Assembly (NCBI RefSeq): GCF_003937945.1
Contig: NZ_RSEC01000062.1
Span: 248,001 to 312,000 of the forward strand
Length of the DNA: 64,000 nucleotides
From: Amycolatopsis eburnea
Lineage (GTDB): Bacteria; Actinomycetota; Actinomycetes; Mycobacteriales; Pseudonocardiaceae
Direction: 5' to 3'
The translations under genes were made by a program, and so were the position numbers. The notes below the pieces were generated by a model that had not been told where the DNA came from, did not search any database, and saw only the letters and a list, made by a program, of their open reading frames with translations. The stretch's first letter is position 1, and the number at the start of each line of letters is the position of its first letter. Shown piece by piece: positions 17,153 through 27,270 of this stretch.

Positions 17153-18706
17153 TCAGAGCCTCAGCTGCAGCTGAGTAAGGATGCGCTGCGCGGGGTCGTC
17201 GAAGTCCACCCCGGACACCTCGGTCGCGCGGCGGACGCGGTAGCGCACGGTGTTCGGGTGGATGTTCAGCACCCGCGCCGCGGCCCGGACGTCGCCGAAC
17301 GCGTCCAGCCAGGCCAGGACCGCGGGGACGAGGATGCCGCCGTGTTCGGCGTCGTGGTCCACGAGCGAAACCAGGCGCGGGTCGCGGATGCGCGGCTGCC
17401 CGGCCAGGTAGGCCAGCACTTCCGACAGCAGCACCTCGGCGCGGACGTCGGCCAGCGAGGCGACGTCGGCCGCCCACTGCCCGCGGGCCATGGCGGCCAG
17501 GACGCGGTCGGCGTCGCCCCGGGACGCGGCCGCATCGGACAGGCGCGGCACGACGCCGCCGAGCGCCACCCGCACCGGGACGTCCAGGTGCCGCCGGGCG
17601 GTCGCGGCGATCTCGCGCGCCAGCGCCAGCACCGCCGCGTCTGAGTGCTCGGGCAGGTCCGGCAGCAGCGCGTAGACGCGGCCGCCGATCACGCTCACCA
17701 GCGCGCTGCGCCGGTAGGCCGCCGTGTGCACGGCGATCAGGTGCACCAGCTCCGCGCGCCGCAGCTGCCGGTTGTCCGAGCGCTCCAGCGAGAACGCGAG
17801 CACCTGTGCCGGGCGCGCGGGATCGGCGCCGATGTCGTCCGCGACGGACTCCGCGTCCAGCCGCCCCTCCAGCAGGCTGGCCAGCAGGTCCTCGCGCAGC
17901 CGCAGCTCGGGGCTGGGCAGGGTGCGGGCGCGGATGAGCTGCGGGGCGAGCGTCCGGCTCGCGCCGAGCAGGGCGGTCTCGGCGCGTTCGGTGAGCGGCT
18001 GGGCGCCCTCCTGGACCCAGATCGTGCCGAGCGGCTGCTTGCCGGCGTGGATGCCGGCCGCGATCCGGCGGCGGATGCCCAGCTCGGGGCGCTCGTCGAT
18101 GCGCACGATCCCTTCGCCGGCGCGCAGCCGCTGGTAGACGCCCCATTCGCGGAGCATCGCGAGGTAGCGTTCCGGGCCTTCGCGGCCGAGGATCGACAGC
18201 CGCCGCAGCTCGTCCACCTCGTCGCCCGCCCGCGAGTAGGCCAGGACGCGGTTGGCGGTGTCCTCGATGCTGACCAGGCCGCCGGTGAGCGTCGCGATGG
18301 TCTGGGCCAGGGCGAACAGGTCGCCGAGCACTTCGCCGCTGGCCGCCTCGCCGCCCGCGCGGGCCGCCTCGACGACCCCGCGCGCCAGCGACTCGACCTG
18401 CTCCCACCGCGCTTCGGTGCCGACGGTGAGCAGCGCGACGCCCGCGTCCGCGGCCACGTCGGCACCCGTCGCGCCCTTGACCGCCACCGCGGCCGCGCCG
18501 CCGCGCCCGGCCGCGCGGATCGCCGGCGCCGCCGCCCGCCCCCGCGCGCCGATCACCAGCACCAGGTCGCCCGGTGAGGCTTCGAGGGGGTCTTCGGGGT
18601 CGAGGATGACGACGTCGGAGACCGGGACGCCCAGCCCGTGCGGGGCCACGACGACCTCGACGAGCGGCTCGCCGAGCGTCGCCAGCACGTGCCGCAGCGA
18701 CGTCAT
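17153..18706 (-). CDS. pruC: PucR-family transcriptional regulator of proline utilisation (PruC-like)
   Basis: A 517-residue regulator with an N-terminal sensing domain (about 1-150), a central GGDEF-like region (about 290-400) and a C-terminal PucR helix-turn-helix: GDVRAAARVLNIHPNTVRYR followed by RATEVSGVDFDDPAQRI. It is divergent from pruA-pruB, matching the Mycobacterium tuberculosis layout Rv1186c (PruC) next to Rv1187-Rv1188, where PruC activates the genes in response to proline. ATG at 18706. The 125 bases between the divergent genes must hold both promoters. Confidence 0.9.
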   Translation of the reverse strand: MTSLRHVLATLGEPLVEVVVAPHGLGVPVSDVVILDPEDPLEASPGDLVLVIGARGRAAAPAIRAAGRGGAAAVAVKGATGADVAADAGVALLTVGTEARWEQVESLARGVVEAARAGGEAASGEVLGDLFALAQTIATLTGGLVSIEDTANRVLAYSRAGDEVDELRRLSILGREGPERYLAMLREWGVYQRLRAGEGIVRIDERPELGIRRRIAAGIHAGKQPLGTIWVQEGAQPLTERAETALLGASRTLAPQLIRARTLPSPELRLREDLLASLLEGRLDAESVADDIGADPARPAQVLAFSLERSDNRQLRRAELVHLIAVHTAAYRRSALVSVIGGRVYALLPDLPEHSDAAVLALAREIAATARRHLDVPVRVALGGVVPRLSDAAASRGDADRVLAAMARGQWAADVASLADVRAEVLLSEVLAYLAGQPRIRDPRLVSLVDHDAEHGGILVPAVLAWLDAFGDVRAAARVLNIHPNTVRYRVRRATEVSGVDFDDPAQRILTQLQLRL

Positions 18707-18831
18707 CGCCGAGTTGTCTGATCAGCCAAGATCATACGGGCGATTTTAGCCGGTTGAACAGTCCGTCACCACGTGTCCGGAGTTACCGTTCGGGGCATCA
18801 AGGACGTAGAGGAAAAGGCAGAGGAGCCGCC

Positions 18832-20460
<1,629 letters not shown>

Positions 20461-20473
20461 GAGGGAGACCGTC

Positions 20474-21403
20474 ATGCTGCGTGCCCCGCTGCTCGCCGCC
20501 GCCCGGTCCCGGAAGATCCGGGCGCTCGTCGAAGCCGTGCCCGCCACGCGGTCCGTGGTGCGCCGGTTCGTCGCCGGGTCCGAGACCGCCGACGCCGTCC
20601 GCGTGGCCAGGGAACTGGCCGCGGACGGCCGCCGGATCACCCTCGACCACCTGGGCGAGGACACCACCGACGCCGCGCAGGCCGCCTCGACCGTCGCGGC
20701 CTACGAAGCCGTGCTGACCGCGCTCGCCGCGGAAGGACTGGCGGCCGGCGCCGACGTCTCGGTGAAGCTGTCGGCGGTGGGCCAGTTCCTGCCGTCGAAC
20801 GGCGAGGACGTCGCCTTGGAGAACGCGCGGAAGATCTGCGCGGCGGCCGAGGCGGTCGGCGCCACCGTGACGCTCGACATGGAGGACCACACCACCACGG
20901 ACTCGACGCTCGGCATCCTGCGCGAGCTGCGTGGCGAGTACCCGTGGGTGGGTGCGGTGCTGCAGGCCTACCTGCGGCGCACCGAGGAGGACTGCCGTTC
21001 GCTGTCCGGCCCGGGTTCCCGCGTCCGGCTGTGCAAGGGCGCGTACGCCGAGCCGGAGTCGGTGGCGTTCCAGGAGAAGTCCGAAGTGGACAAGTCCTAC
21101 GTCCGCTGCCTGCGCGTGCTGATGGCGGGGCAGGGGTACCCGATGGTCGCTTCCCACGACCCGCGGATGATCGAGATCGCCGCCGCGCTGGCCGAGGAGA
21201 ACGGCCGCAAGGACGACGACCACGAGTTCCAGATGCTCTACGGCATCCGGCCGGAGGAGCAGGCGCGAATCGCGGCGTCGGGCGCGCGCATGCGCGTCTA
21301 CGTGCCCTACGGCGACGAGTGGTACGGCTACTTCATGCGGCGCCTGGCCGAGCGCCCGGCAAACCTGACGTTCTTCCTGCGCGGCCTCGCGACCCGCTCC
21401 TGA
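20474..21403 (+). CDS. pruB: Proline dehydrogenase
   Basis: An FAD-dependent 309-residue monofunctional proline dehydrogenase that converts proline to pyrroline-5-carboxylate, feeding PruA. Family motifs: VSVKLSAVGQFL, TLDMEDHTTTDSTL, VLQAYLRRTEEDC, RLCKGAYAEPESVAF, VASHDPRMIE, EFQMLYGIR and the C-terminal RVYVPYGDEWYGYFMRRLAERP. ATG at 20474 after GAGGGAG, 13 bases past pruA, so the two form an operon controlled by divergent pruC. The operon ends in a strong hairpin. Confidence 0.96.
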   Translation: MLRAPLLAAARSRKIRALVEAVPATRSVVRRFVAGSETADAVRVARELAADGRRITLDHLGEDTTDAAQAASTVAAYEAVLTALAAEGLAAGADVSVKLSAVGQFLPSNGEDVALENARKICAAAEAVGATVTLDMEDHTTTDSTLGILRELRGEYPWVGAVLQAYLRRTEEDCRSLSGPGSRVRLCKGAYAEPESVAFQEKSEVDKSYVRCLRVLMAGQGYPMVASHDPRMIEIAAALAEENGRKDDDHEFQMLYGIRPEEQARIAASGARMRVYVPYGDEWYGYFMRRLAERPANLTFFLRGLATRS

Positions 21404-21408
21404 ACGCC

Positions 21409-21455
21409 GTGAAGGCCTCCTTACCGGCATTTTTGACCGGTAAGGAGGCCTTCAC
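21409..21455. terminator. Bidirectional terminator between pruB and thioredoxin
   Basis: Perfect 19 bp arms (21409-21427 and 21437-21455, starting GTGAAGGCCTCCTTACCGG) enclose a nine-base T-containing loop. It lies between the convergent pruB and thioredoxin genes. Confidence 0.85.
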
Positions 21456-21469
21456 GGGTGTGGTGGTGG

Positions 21470-21835
21470 TCAGGCCTGCTCGGCTTCGGCGGCCTTGCGC
21501 TTGACCTCGGCCATGTCGACGTCGCGGGCCTGCTTGATGAGCTCCTCCAGCGCGGGCTCGGGGAGCGCGCCGGGCTGGGCGTAGATCAGGGTCTTGTCCC
21601 GGATGATCGCCAGCGTCGGGATCGAGCGGACGTCGAAGGCGGCGGCGAGCTGCTGCTGCGCTTCGGTGTCGACGCTCGCGAACACGATGTCGTCGTGCTT
21701 CTCGGACGCCTTTTCGTAGACCGGCGCGAACTGGCGGCACGGCCCGCACCAGCTCGCCCAGAAGTCGATCAGGACGAATTCGTTGTCGTTTACCGTCTGG
21801 TCGAAGTTCTCGGCGGTCAGCTCAACGGTGCTCAT
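21470..21835 (-). CDS. trxA: Thioredoxin
   Basis: A 121-residue thioredoxin with the redox site WASWCGPCRQF (residues about 27-37), the cis-Pro segment IPTLAIIRD and the VDTEAQQQLAAAF region. It has about 15 more residues at the C-terminus (basic/acidic helix DVDMAEVKRKAAEAEQA) than minimal thioredoxins. ATG at 21835. No thioredoxin reductase is adjacent. The alternative would be a thioredoxin-like chaperone, but both active-site cysteines are present. Confidence 0.93.
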   Translation of the reverse strand: MSTVELTAENFDQTVNDNEFVLIDFWASWCGPCRQFAPVYEKASEKHDDIVFASVDTEAQQQLAAAFDVRSIPTLAIIRDKTLIYAQPGALPEPALEELIKQARDVDMAEVKRKAAEAEQA

Positions 21836-21922
21836 GCCCTGGTCAACGAACCGGGGGCGGCGGGAATTCCCCGGGCCGGGGTAGCGTCTCCTTCCGAGCA
21901 ACCCGGAAGAGGAGGACCACAG

Positions 21923-22165
21923 ATGGCCGACGGCGAAATCCTGGGCCGGATCGACGAGCTGATCGCGGAGGAGCACGAGCTCCGGTCGCGCTCGGTCGGC
22001 GTGGGGCTGAGCGGCGGCGACAAGGACCGCCTCACCGCGGTCGAGCAGCAGCTCGACCAGTGCTGGGACCTGCTGCGGCAGCGCCGCGCGAAGACCGAGT
22101 TCCACGAGAACCCGGACGACGCCGCGGCCCGCCCGGTCTCCGAGGTCGAGTCCTACCGCCAGTAA
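21923..22165 (+). CDS. DUF2630 family protein
   Basis: An 80-residue charged helical protein: EILGRIDELIAEEHELRSR, LTAVEQQLDQCWDLLRQRRA and EFHENPDDAAARPVSEVESY are the three conserved blocks of DUF2630. Function is unknown; a short coiled coil is likely. ATG at 21923 follows AGGAGGACCACAG, a good ribosome-binding site. Confidence 0.88.
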   Translation: MADGEILGRIDELIAEEHELRSRSVGVGLSGGDKDRLTAVEQQLDQCWDLLRQRRAKTEFHENPDDAAARPVSEVESYRQ

Positions 22166-22266
22166 AAATTTCTTCGGCGGCGACGTCGAAAGCCGGGAGC
22201 CGGCTCCGTCCCCGGGGTGAAAGCGACCGGGCAGGCCGGTCGCCCACCACCTGAGGGAGCACCACA

Positions 22267-22674
22267 ATGGCCAAGTACCTGCTGCTCAAGCACTACCGCG
22301 GCGCCCCGGAGGCGGTCAACTGCGTGCCGATGGACCAGTGGGAACCGGAAGAGATCACCGCGCACATCCGGTACATGGACGAGTTCGCGGCCAAGCTCCG
22401 GGAGACCGGGGAGTTCGTCGGCGAGCAGGGGCTGGCCCCCGAGGGGACGTTCGTCCGCTACGACGGCGAGGGGCGCCCGCCGGTCACCGACGGCCCGTTC
22501 GCCGAGACGAAGGACCTCATCGCCGGCTGGATGATCATCGACGTCGACAGCTACGAGCGCGCGCTCGAGCTGGCCGCCGAGCTGTCCGCGGCGCCGGGCG
22601 CGGGCGGGAAGCCGATCCACGAGTGGCTCGAGCTGCGCCCGTGCCTGGCCCCGCTGCCCACCATCACGGAGTGA
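22267..22674 (+). CDS. YCII-related DGPF-domain protein
   Basis: A 135-residue protein of the YCII/DGPF family with the defining DGPFAETKDLIAGWMIIDV motif, preceded by FVRYDGEGRPPVT. Such proteins are fixed genomic neighbours of ECF42-type sigma factors, which follows here with a four-base overlap, so they form one operon. Their biochemical role is not established; a signalling or accessory role for the sigma factor is assumed in the literature I recall. ATG at 22267 after GGGAG. Confidence 0.92.
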   Translation: MAKYLLLKHYRGAPEAVNCVPMDQWEPEEITAHIRYMDEFAAKLRETGEFVGEQGLAPEGTFVRYDGEGRPPVTDGPFAETKDLIAGWMIIDVDSYERALELAAELSAAPGAGGKPIHEWLELRPCLAPLPTITE

Positions 22675-23831
22675 CCGGACCGGTGGACGAGGTTCTCCTC
22701 CGCAGTCTCACCCCCGCGGTGCTGGCGATCCTCGTCCGCCGCGGCGCCCCGTTCGCGGCGGCCGAAGACGCCGTCCAGGAAGCGCTGATCGAGGCCGTCC
22801 GCGGCTGGGCGGACGGCCCGCCGCGCGACCCGAAGGGCTGGCTGGTCACGGTCGCCTGGCGCAAGTTCCTCGACGAGACCCGCTCGGACACCGCCCGCCG
22901 CCGTCGCGAGGACGTCGTCGAAGCCGAGGTGCCGCCCGGGGAGGTGCCCGCGCACGACGACACGCTGCAGCTGTACTTCCTGTGCGCGCACCCGTCTCTG
23001 ACACCGTCGTCGGCGGTCGCGCTGACGCTGCGCGCGGTGGGCGGGCTGACCACGCGCCAGATCGCGCAGGCGTACCTGGTGCCCGAGGCGACGATGGGCC
23101 AGCGCATCAGCCGGGCGAAGAAGACGGTCTCGGGCGTGCGGTTCGACGAGCCCGGCGACGTCGCGACGGTGCTGCGCGTGCTGTACCTGGTGTTCAACGA
23201 GGGGTATTCGGGCGACGTCGACCTGGCGGCGGAGGCGATCCGCCTCACCCGCCGCCTGGCGGCGTCGATCGACCACCCGGAGGTGGCCGGGCTGCTCGCC
23301 CTGATGCTGCTGCACCACGCCCGCCGCGCCGGCCGCACCGGCCCGGACGGCGGGCTGGTGCCGCTGGCGTCGCAGGACCGGTCCTTGTGGGACACGAAGC
23401 TGATCGCCGAGGGCGTGTCGATCCTGCAGGCCGCGCTGGCGCGGGACCGGCTGGGGGAGTTCCAGGCGCAGGCGGCCATCGCGGCGTTGCACGCGGACGC
23501 GCCTCGGGCGGAGGAGACGGACTGGGTGCAGATCGTCGAGTGGTACGACGAGCTGGCCCGGCTGACCGACAGCCCGGTCGTGCGGCTCAACCGCGCGGTG
23601 GCGGTGGGGGAGGCCGACGGGGCGCGCGCCGGGTTGGCGGCGTTGGCGGAGCTGGATCCGTCGTTGCCGCGGTACACGGCGGTGGCGGCGTACCTCCACG
23701 AGCGTGAAGGGGATACGGCGAAGGCGGCGGAGCTGTACGCCGAGGCGGCCCGGAAGGCGACGAACGCGGCGGAGGTCGAGCACCTGACGCGGGAGGCGGC
23801 CCGGCTCAACGCGGGGCTGCGGGGCTCTTGA
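22671..23831 (+). CDS. ECF42-type RNA polymerase sigma factor with C-terminal TPR-like domain
   Basis: A 386-residue extracytoplasmic-function sigma factor. Region 2 is visible as FAAAEDAVQEALIEAVRGW...DPKGWLVTVAWRKFLD, region 4 as LTTRQIAQAYLVPEATMGQRISRAKKTV, and the C-terminal 220 residues (VLRVLYLVFNEGYSG, then LNRAVAVGEADGA) are the helical extension typical of ECF42 (SigJ/DUF6596-like). These sigma factors have no dedicated anti-sigma factor; the extension is thought to regulate them. GTG at 22671 overlaps the DGPF gene by four bases. A long hairpin terminates the operon. Confidence 0.93.
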   Translation: MTGPVDEVLLRSLTPAVLAILVRRGAPFAAAEDAVQEALIEAVRGWADGPPRDPKGWLVTVAWRKFLDETRSDTARRRREDVVEAEVPPGEVPAHDDTLQLYFLCAHPSLTPSSAVALTLRAVGGLTTRQIAQAYLVPEATMGQRISRAKKTVSGVRFDEPGDVATVLRVLYLVFNEGYSGDVDLAAEAIRLTRRLAASIDHPEVAGLLALMLLHHARRAGRTGPDGGLVPLASQDRSLWDTKLIAEGVSILQAALARDRLGEFQAQAAIAALHADAPRAEETDWVQIVEWYDELARLTDSPVVRLNRAVAVGEADGARAGLAALAELDPSLPRYTAVAAYLHEREGDTAKAAELYAEAARKATNAAEVEHLTREAARLNAGLRGS

Positions 23832-23883
23832 CCGTGAAGGGCCCCTTCACGGCACTTAATGCCCGTGAAGGGGCCCTTCACGG
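23832..23883. terminator. Bidirectional terminator, nested palindromes
   Basis: Two copies of a GTGAAGGGGCCCTTCAC-like palindrome (23832-23852 and 23862-23883) are each self-complementary and also complementary to one another, separated by GCACTTAAT. They lie immediately after the sigma-factor stop and before the convergent hydrolase-family gene. Confidence 0.8.
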
Positions 23884-23944
23884 GCATTCGGCGGGTGGGT
23901 GAGCCGTCTCGCTGACCGCGGGCCCAGCCCCCAGGCATGACATG

Positions 23945-25507
23945 TCAGGCCGGGCAGAGGGTGCCGTTCGCGGGGATCTTCCCGTCCACCAGGAATGCCC
24001 GCGCCGCGTCCGTCACGCACGGCGAAGCGCCCACCGCGCCGTGGCCCGCGCCCTGCCACGTGATCGTCACCGCCGACGGCATCTGGTCCGCGGCCCGGGT
24101 GCTGCCGACGCCCGGGGTCGACGGGTCGGCCGCCGTCGCCGCGACCAGGATCGGCGGGGCTCCCGGGGCGCCCGGGGGCGGCAGCGGTTCCGTGCGCACC
24201 GGCCACGGGCCGCACCACGCCAGCTGCTGGGCGACCACCGTGCCGAACTGCGGGTACTTCGCCCGCATGCCCGCCACCACCTGGTCGAGCTGGGCGGCCG
24301 ACAGCCGGGACTGGCTGTCGTTGCAGCGGGTCGCGATCGTCGCGTCGATGCGGGACGGGTGCGCGCGCGAGTCGTGCAGGACCGGGGCCGCGAACGCCGC
24401 CAGCGGGCCGATGTTGCCGCCCCGGGCCGCGACCACCGCGTCCGCCAGCTCCGGCCAGCGCGAACGCTGGGAAAGGCCCGAGTACACCGCGAACATCGCC
24501 ACGCCCGGGCCGAACGCGACGCCGTCGTCGGTCGACGGCGGGTTCGCGCGCAGCTGGTCGGTCAACGCCGCCAGGGCCGCCTTCGGGTCGCCCAGGGCGC
24601 AGCCGCGGGACGCGCAGTCCGTGCCGAAGGCGTCCAATGTGGACTGCGCGCCGGCGGCGACCGCGTCGAGCACCGCCGCGGTGTCCGCGCCCGGGTCCGG
24701 GACGCCGTCGAGGACCATGCGGCCGACCTGGGCCGGGAAGCGGACCGCGTACTCGGCCAGCACCTTCGAGCCGTCGCCGCGGCCGAGTGCGTTCAGGTGC
24801 TCCAGGCCCAGCTGCTTGCGCACCTCTTCGAGGTCGCCCGCCGCGCGCCAGCTGTCCAGCGCGGTCTGGGAGTCGTCCAGCTCGATCGCGCACTGCTGGC
24901 CGGCCTTGCGGGCCGCGTCCAGCACGTCCTGCAGGTCGCCCTGCGCCGGGTCGGCGTCGATCAGGTCGTGGCGGATGTCCGGCGGCACGCACTGGGCCGC
25001 GCCGGACATCCCCGTGCCGCGGCGGTCCACGCCCACCAGCGAGAACTTCTCCAGGAACGCCGGCGGCAGCGTCGCGGCCAGCCGCGCGGCGTACACCGTG
25101 CCCGGCTCGCCGTCGACGTCGTTGACGACCACCAGCGGCACCGGCCCGCTGCCGACCTTGAGCGCCAGCAGCCGGACCAGTGACCGGCGGGGCTCGCCCG
25201 GCGCGTCCAGCGGGGCGGTGACGCGGGCGCAGGTGAAGTGCAGGCTGTCCGGGACCGGCGGGGTGCCGATCCGCTGCCGGGTGTCGTCGTCGCAGTCGGC
25301 CCACTTCAGCGACGGCGACTGCGGTTCGGCCAGCGGCGGCAGCGGTACCGACGGCGTCCCGGCCGGCGTGCTGCCGGTGGTCTTGCCGTCGTTCTCGACC
25401 AGCGCCGGGCGCACCGACGGCCCGGCCGCGCACCCCGCGGCGGAGGCCAGGGCGAGCAGCGCGACCAGGACACGGGAACGGCGGCGGCGCACGGGCGAGG
25501 TCCTCAC
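23945..25507 (-). CDS. Alpha/beta-hydrolase-family lipoprotein lacking the catalytic serine
   Basis: A 520-residue secreted lipoprotein: basic N-terminus, hydrophobic segment and lipobox LASAAGC (Cys26). It has the overall layout of actinomycete tripeptidyl-aminopeptidase-like hydrolases: FSLVGVDRRGTGMSG, then LNALGRGDGSKVLAEYAVRFPAQVGRMVLDGVPDP, and a C-terminal TAP-like cap. Asp (ATAADPSTP) and His (GHGAVG) of the triad are present, but the GxSxG nucleophile elbow reads GRGDG (residues 242-246), with Gly244 where Ser is expected, and the oxyanion-hole region reads VNDVDGEPG rather than a GGPG type. It is therefore likely a non-catalytic binding or scaffold lipoprotein (inference). Confidence 0.85.
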   Translation of the reverse strand: MRTSPVRRRRSRVLVALLALASAAGCAAGPSVRPALVENDGKTTGSTPAGTPSVPLPPLAEPQSPSLKWADCDDDTRQRIGTPPVPDSLHFTCARVTAPLDAPGEPRRSLVRLLALKVGSGPVPLVVVNDVDGEPGTVYAARLAATLPPAFLEKFSLVGVDRRGTGMSGAAQCVPPDIRHDLIDADPAQGDLQDVLDAARKAGQQCAIELDDSQTALDSWRAAGDLEEVRKQLGLEHLNALGRGDGSKVLAEYAVRFPAQVGRMVLDGVPDPGADTAAVLDAVAAGAQSTLDAFGTDCASRGCALGDPKAALAALTDQLRANPPSTDDGVAFGPGVAMFAVYSGLSQRSRWPELADAVVAARGGNIGPLAAFAAPVLHDSRAHPSRIDATIATRCNDSQSRLSAAQLDQVVAGMRAKYPQFGTVVAQQLAWCGPWPVRTEPLPPPGAPGAPPILVAATAADPSTPGVGSTRAADQMPSAVTITWQGAGHGAVGASPCVTDAARAFLVDGKIPANGTLCPA

Positions 25508-25563
25508 GTTCGATCAAGGGCAGCAGTACCGCCGAGCTTCGCACGGCCGGTGTGGGACGCGGG

Positions 25564-26643
25564 TTAGCGGGTCCGCACGACCTGCCCGCGGAACACGGCG
25601 TCGAGGTCGTAGCGGGCCGGTTCCTCCAGCTGGCTGTAGTCGCACGACGCGGCTTCGCGGTCCGGCCGCCAGCGCTTGAACCGCGCGTTGTGCCGGAAGC
25701 GCGACGGCATCCCGCCTTCGGTGTTCTCGTAGGCCACCTCGACGACGCGCTCGGGCCGCAGCGGCACCCACTCGTGCTCGGTGGCGCGCCAGCGGGTGAT
25801 CCCGCCGGGGATGCGCTGCCCCTCGCCCTTCGCGAGCCCGCCCCAGGGGTGGTCCTCGCCGTCGGTGATCAGCGGCGCCAGTTCCTCGGCCAGCTCGCGG
25901 CGCTTCGGCATCGGGAACGACCCGACCGTGCCGACGTGGTGCAGCACCCCGTGCTCGTCGAACAGCCCCAGCAGGAAACTCCCGACCAGCTCGCCGGGGC
26001 CGCCGTCGACGTGCCAGCGCAGGCCGGCCAGTACGCAGTCGGCGGTGCGCACGTGCTTGTACTTGAGCATCACGCGCTTTCCGGGCGTGTACGGCTCGTC
26101 CAGGGGCTTGCCGATGACGCCGTCGAGGCCGGCGCCTTCGAACAGCTCGAACCAGTGCCGCGCGGTGGCCGGGTCGGTGGTGGCCGGGGTGAGCGGGAAG
26201 TTTTCGCCGGCCAGCTCCACGAGCCGGTCGCGCCGCACCGACGTCGGCTCGTCGAGCAGCAGGTCGTCGCCGAGGGCGAGGACGTCGAAGGCGACGAACT
26301 CCGCGGGCTGCTCGGCCGCCAGGAGCGTGATCCGGCTTTCGGCGGGGTGGATCCGCTCGGTGAGGGCGTCGAAGTTGAGCCGACCGTCGCGGGCGACGAC
26401 GAGCTCGCCGTCCAGCACGACCCGCGGCGGCAGCACCTCCAGCAGCCGGGCCACCGCCTCGGGGAAGTACCGGTTGAGCGGCTTTTCCGCGCGGGACTGC
26501 AGGTACAGCTCGTCGCCGTCGCGGAAGACGAGACAGCGGAAGCCGTCCCACTTGGGCTCGAACAGCAGGCCGCCGGAGTCCGGGATGGCCTTCGACGGCT
26601 TGGCGAGCATCGGCTTCAGCGGCGGCTGCAGCGGTAGGGGCAT
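25564..26643 (-). CDS. ligC: ATP-dependent DNA ligase (LigC/LigD ligase-type)
   Basis: A 359-residue ligase of the compact end-joining type. The adenylated lysine lies in EPKWDGFRC (about residue 31-36), followed by motif III VVLDGELV, motif IIIa EFVAFDVLAL, motif IV GLDGVIGKPLDEPY, motif V MLKYKHVRTADCVLAGLRWH and an OB domain ending with motif VI-like FKRWRPD. It seals nicks in DNA, probably in gap repair with a polymerase-domain protein such as that at 13.3 kb. The ATG at 26643 is chosen over two upstream in-frame starts (26661, 26652). Confidence 0.94.
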   Translation of the reverse strand: MPLPLQPPLKPMLAKPSKAIPDSGGLLFEPKWDGFRCLVFRDGDELYLQSRAEKPLNRYFPEAVARLLEVLPPRVVLDGELVVARDGRLNFDALTERIHPAESRITLLAAEQPAEFVAFDVLALGDDLLLDEPTSVRRDRLVELAGENFPLTPATTDPATARHWFELFEGAGLDGVIGKPLDEPYTPGKRVMLKYKHVRTADCVLAGLRWHVDGGPGELVGSFLLGLFDEHGVLHHVGTVGSFPMPKRRELAEELAPLITDGEDHPWGGLAKGEGQRIPGGITRWRATEHEWVPLRPERVVEVAYENTEGGMPSRFRHNARFKRWRPDREAASCDYSQLEEPARYDLDAVFRGQVVRTR

Positions 26644-26670
26644 GCTGCGCATTCTGCGCACAAGCCCGGC

Positions 26671-27270
26671 TCAGCGCACGCGTTTCGCCGGGGCCGTGTC
26701 GAGTTCCAGGCGGACGGCGGTGGGCAGCGCGTCGAGGCCGAGCGATTCCCGGGCCCGCGCCAGCACCTGGGTGTCGAGGCCGGCCCAGACGCCCTTGAGG
26801 TCGGTGCCTTCGTGCAGCCACAGCGTCACGCGCAACGCCGGGGCGGTGCGCGAGCCGACGGCGCGGACGCGGGCGCGGCTGACGCCGTCGAGCCGTTCGG
26901 CGTCGGCCCGCACGGCATCCGCGATCGCGGACGCGGTGACCACCAGTTCGGCGCCCTCGGTGCGGTCGAGGTCCAGGTCCGGCCGCGGTTCCGGGCGCAG
27001 CGAACGCAGCGCCCAGCGCAGCCCGAGCACGAACAGCAGGACGCCGAGCACGATCGCGGCGATCCGCGCGGGGGTCGCGTGACTCCCGAGCCACTCGACG
27101 GCCATCGGGTCCAGCAGCGGCCGCCGCCCGCGGTACTCGCCGAGCACGCCGAAGCCGACCACCAGGGCGAGGGCGCCGCCGAGCAGGGCGAGCAGCCCGA
27201 CGAGGAACGTGAGCGCGCGTTCGCCCGCGTACGACCGGGAAAGCGCCTTCGCGGCGACTGACTTGCTCAT
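26671..27270 (-). CDS. AmaP-like alkaline-shock membrane anchor protein
   Basis: A 199-residue protein with two N-terminal transmembrane helices (about 18-40 and 68-88) and a cytoplasmic C-terminal domain resembling the Asp23 fold (LVVTASAIADAVRADAERLDGV, RVTLWLHEGTDLKGVWAGLD). In Gram-positive bacteria AmaP anchors Asp23 to the membrane. It is the last gene of the envelope-stress operon and overlaps the preceding gene by four bases (ATGA). Confidence 0.78.
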   Translation of the reverse strand: MSKSVAAKALSRSYAGERALTFLVGLLALLGGALALVVGFGVLGEYRGRRPLLDPMAVEWLGSHATPARIAAIVLGVLLFVLGLRWALRSLRPEPRPDLDLDRTEGAELVVTASAIADAVRADAERLDGVSRARVRAVGSRTAPALRVTLWLHEGTDLKGVWAGLDTQVLARARESLGLDALPTAVRLELDTAPAKRVR

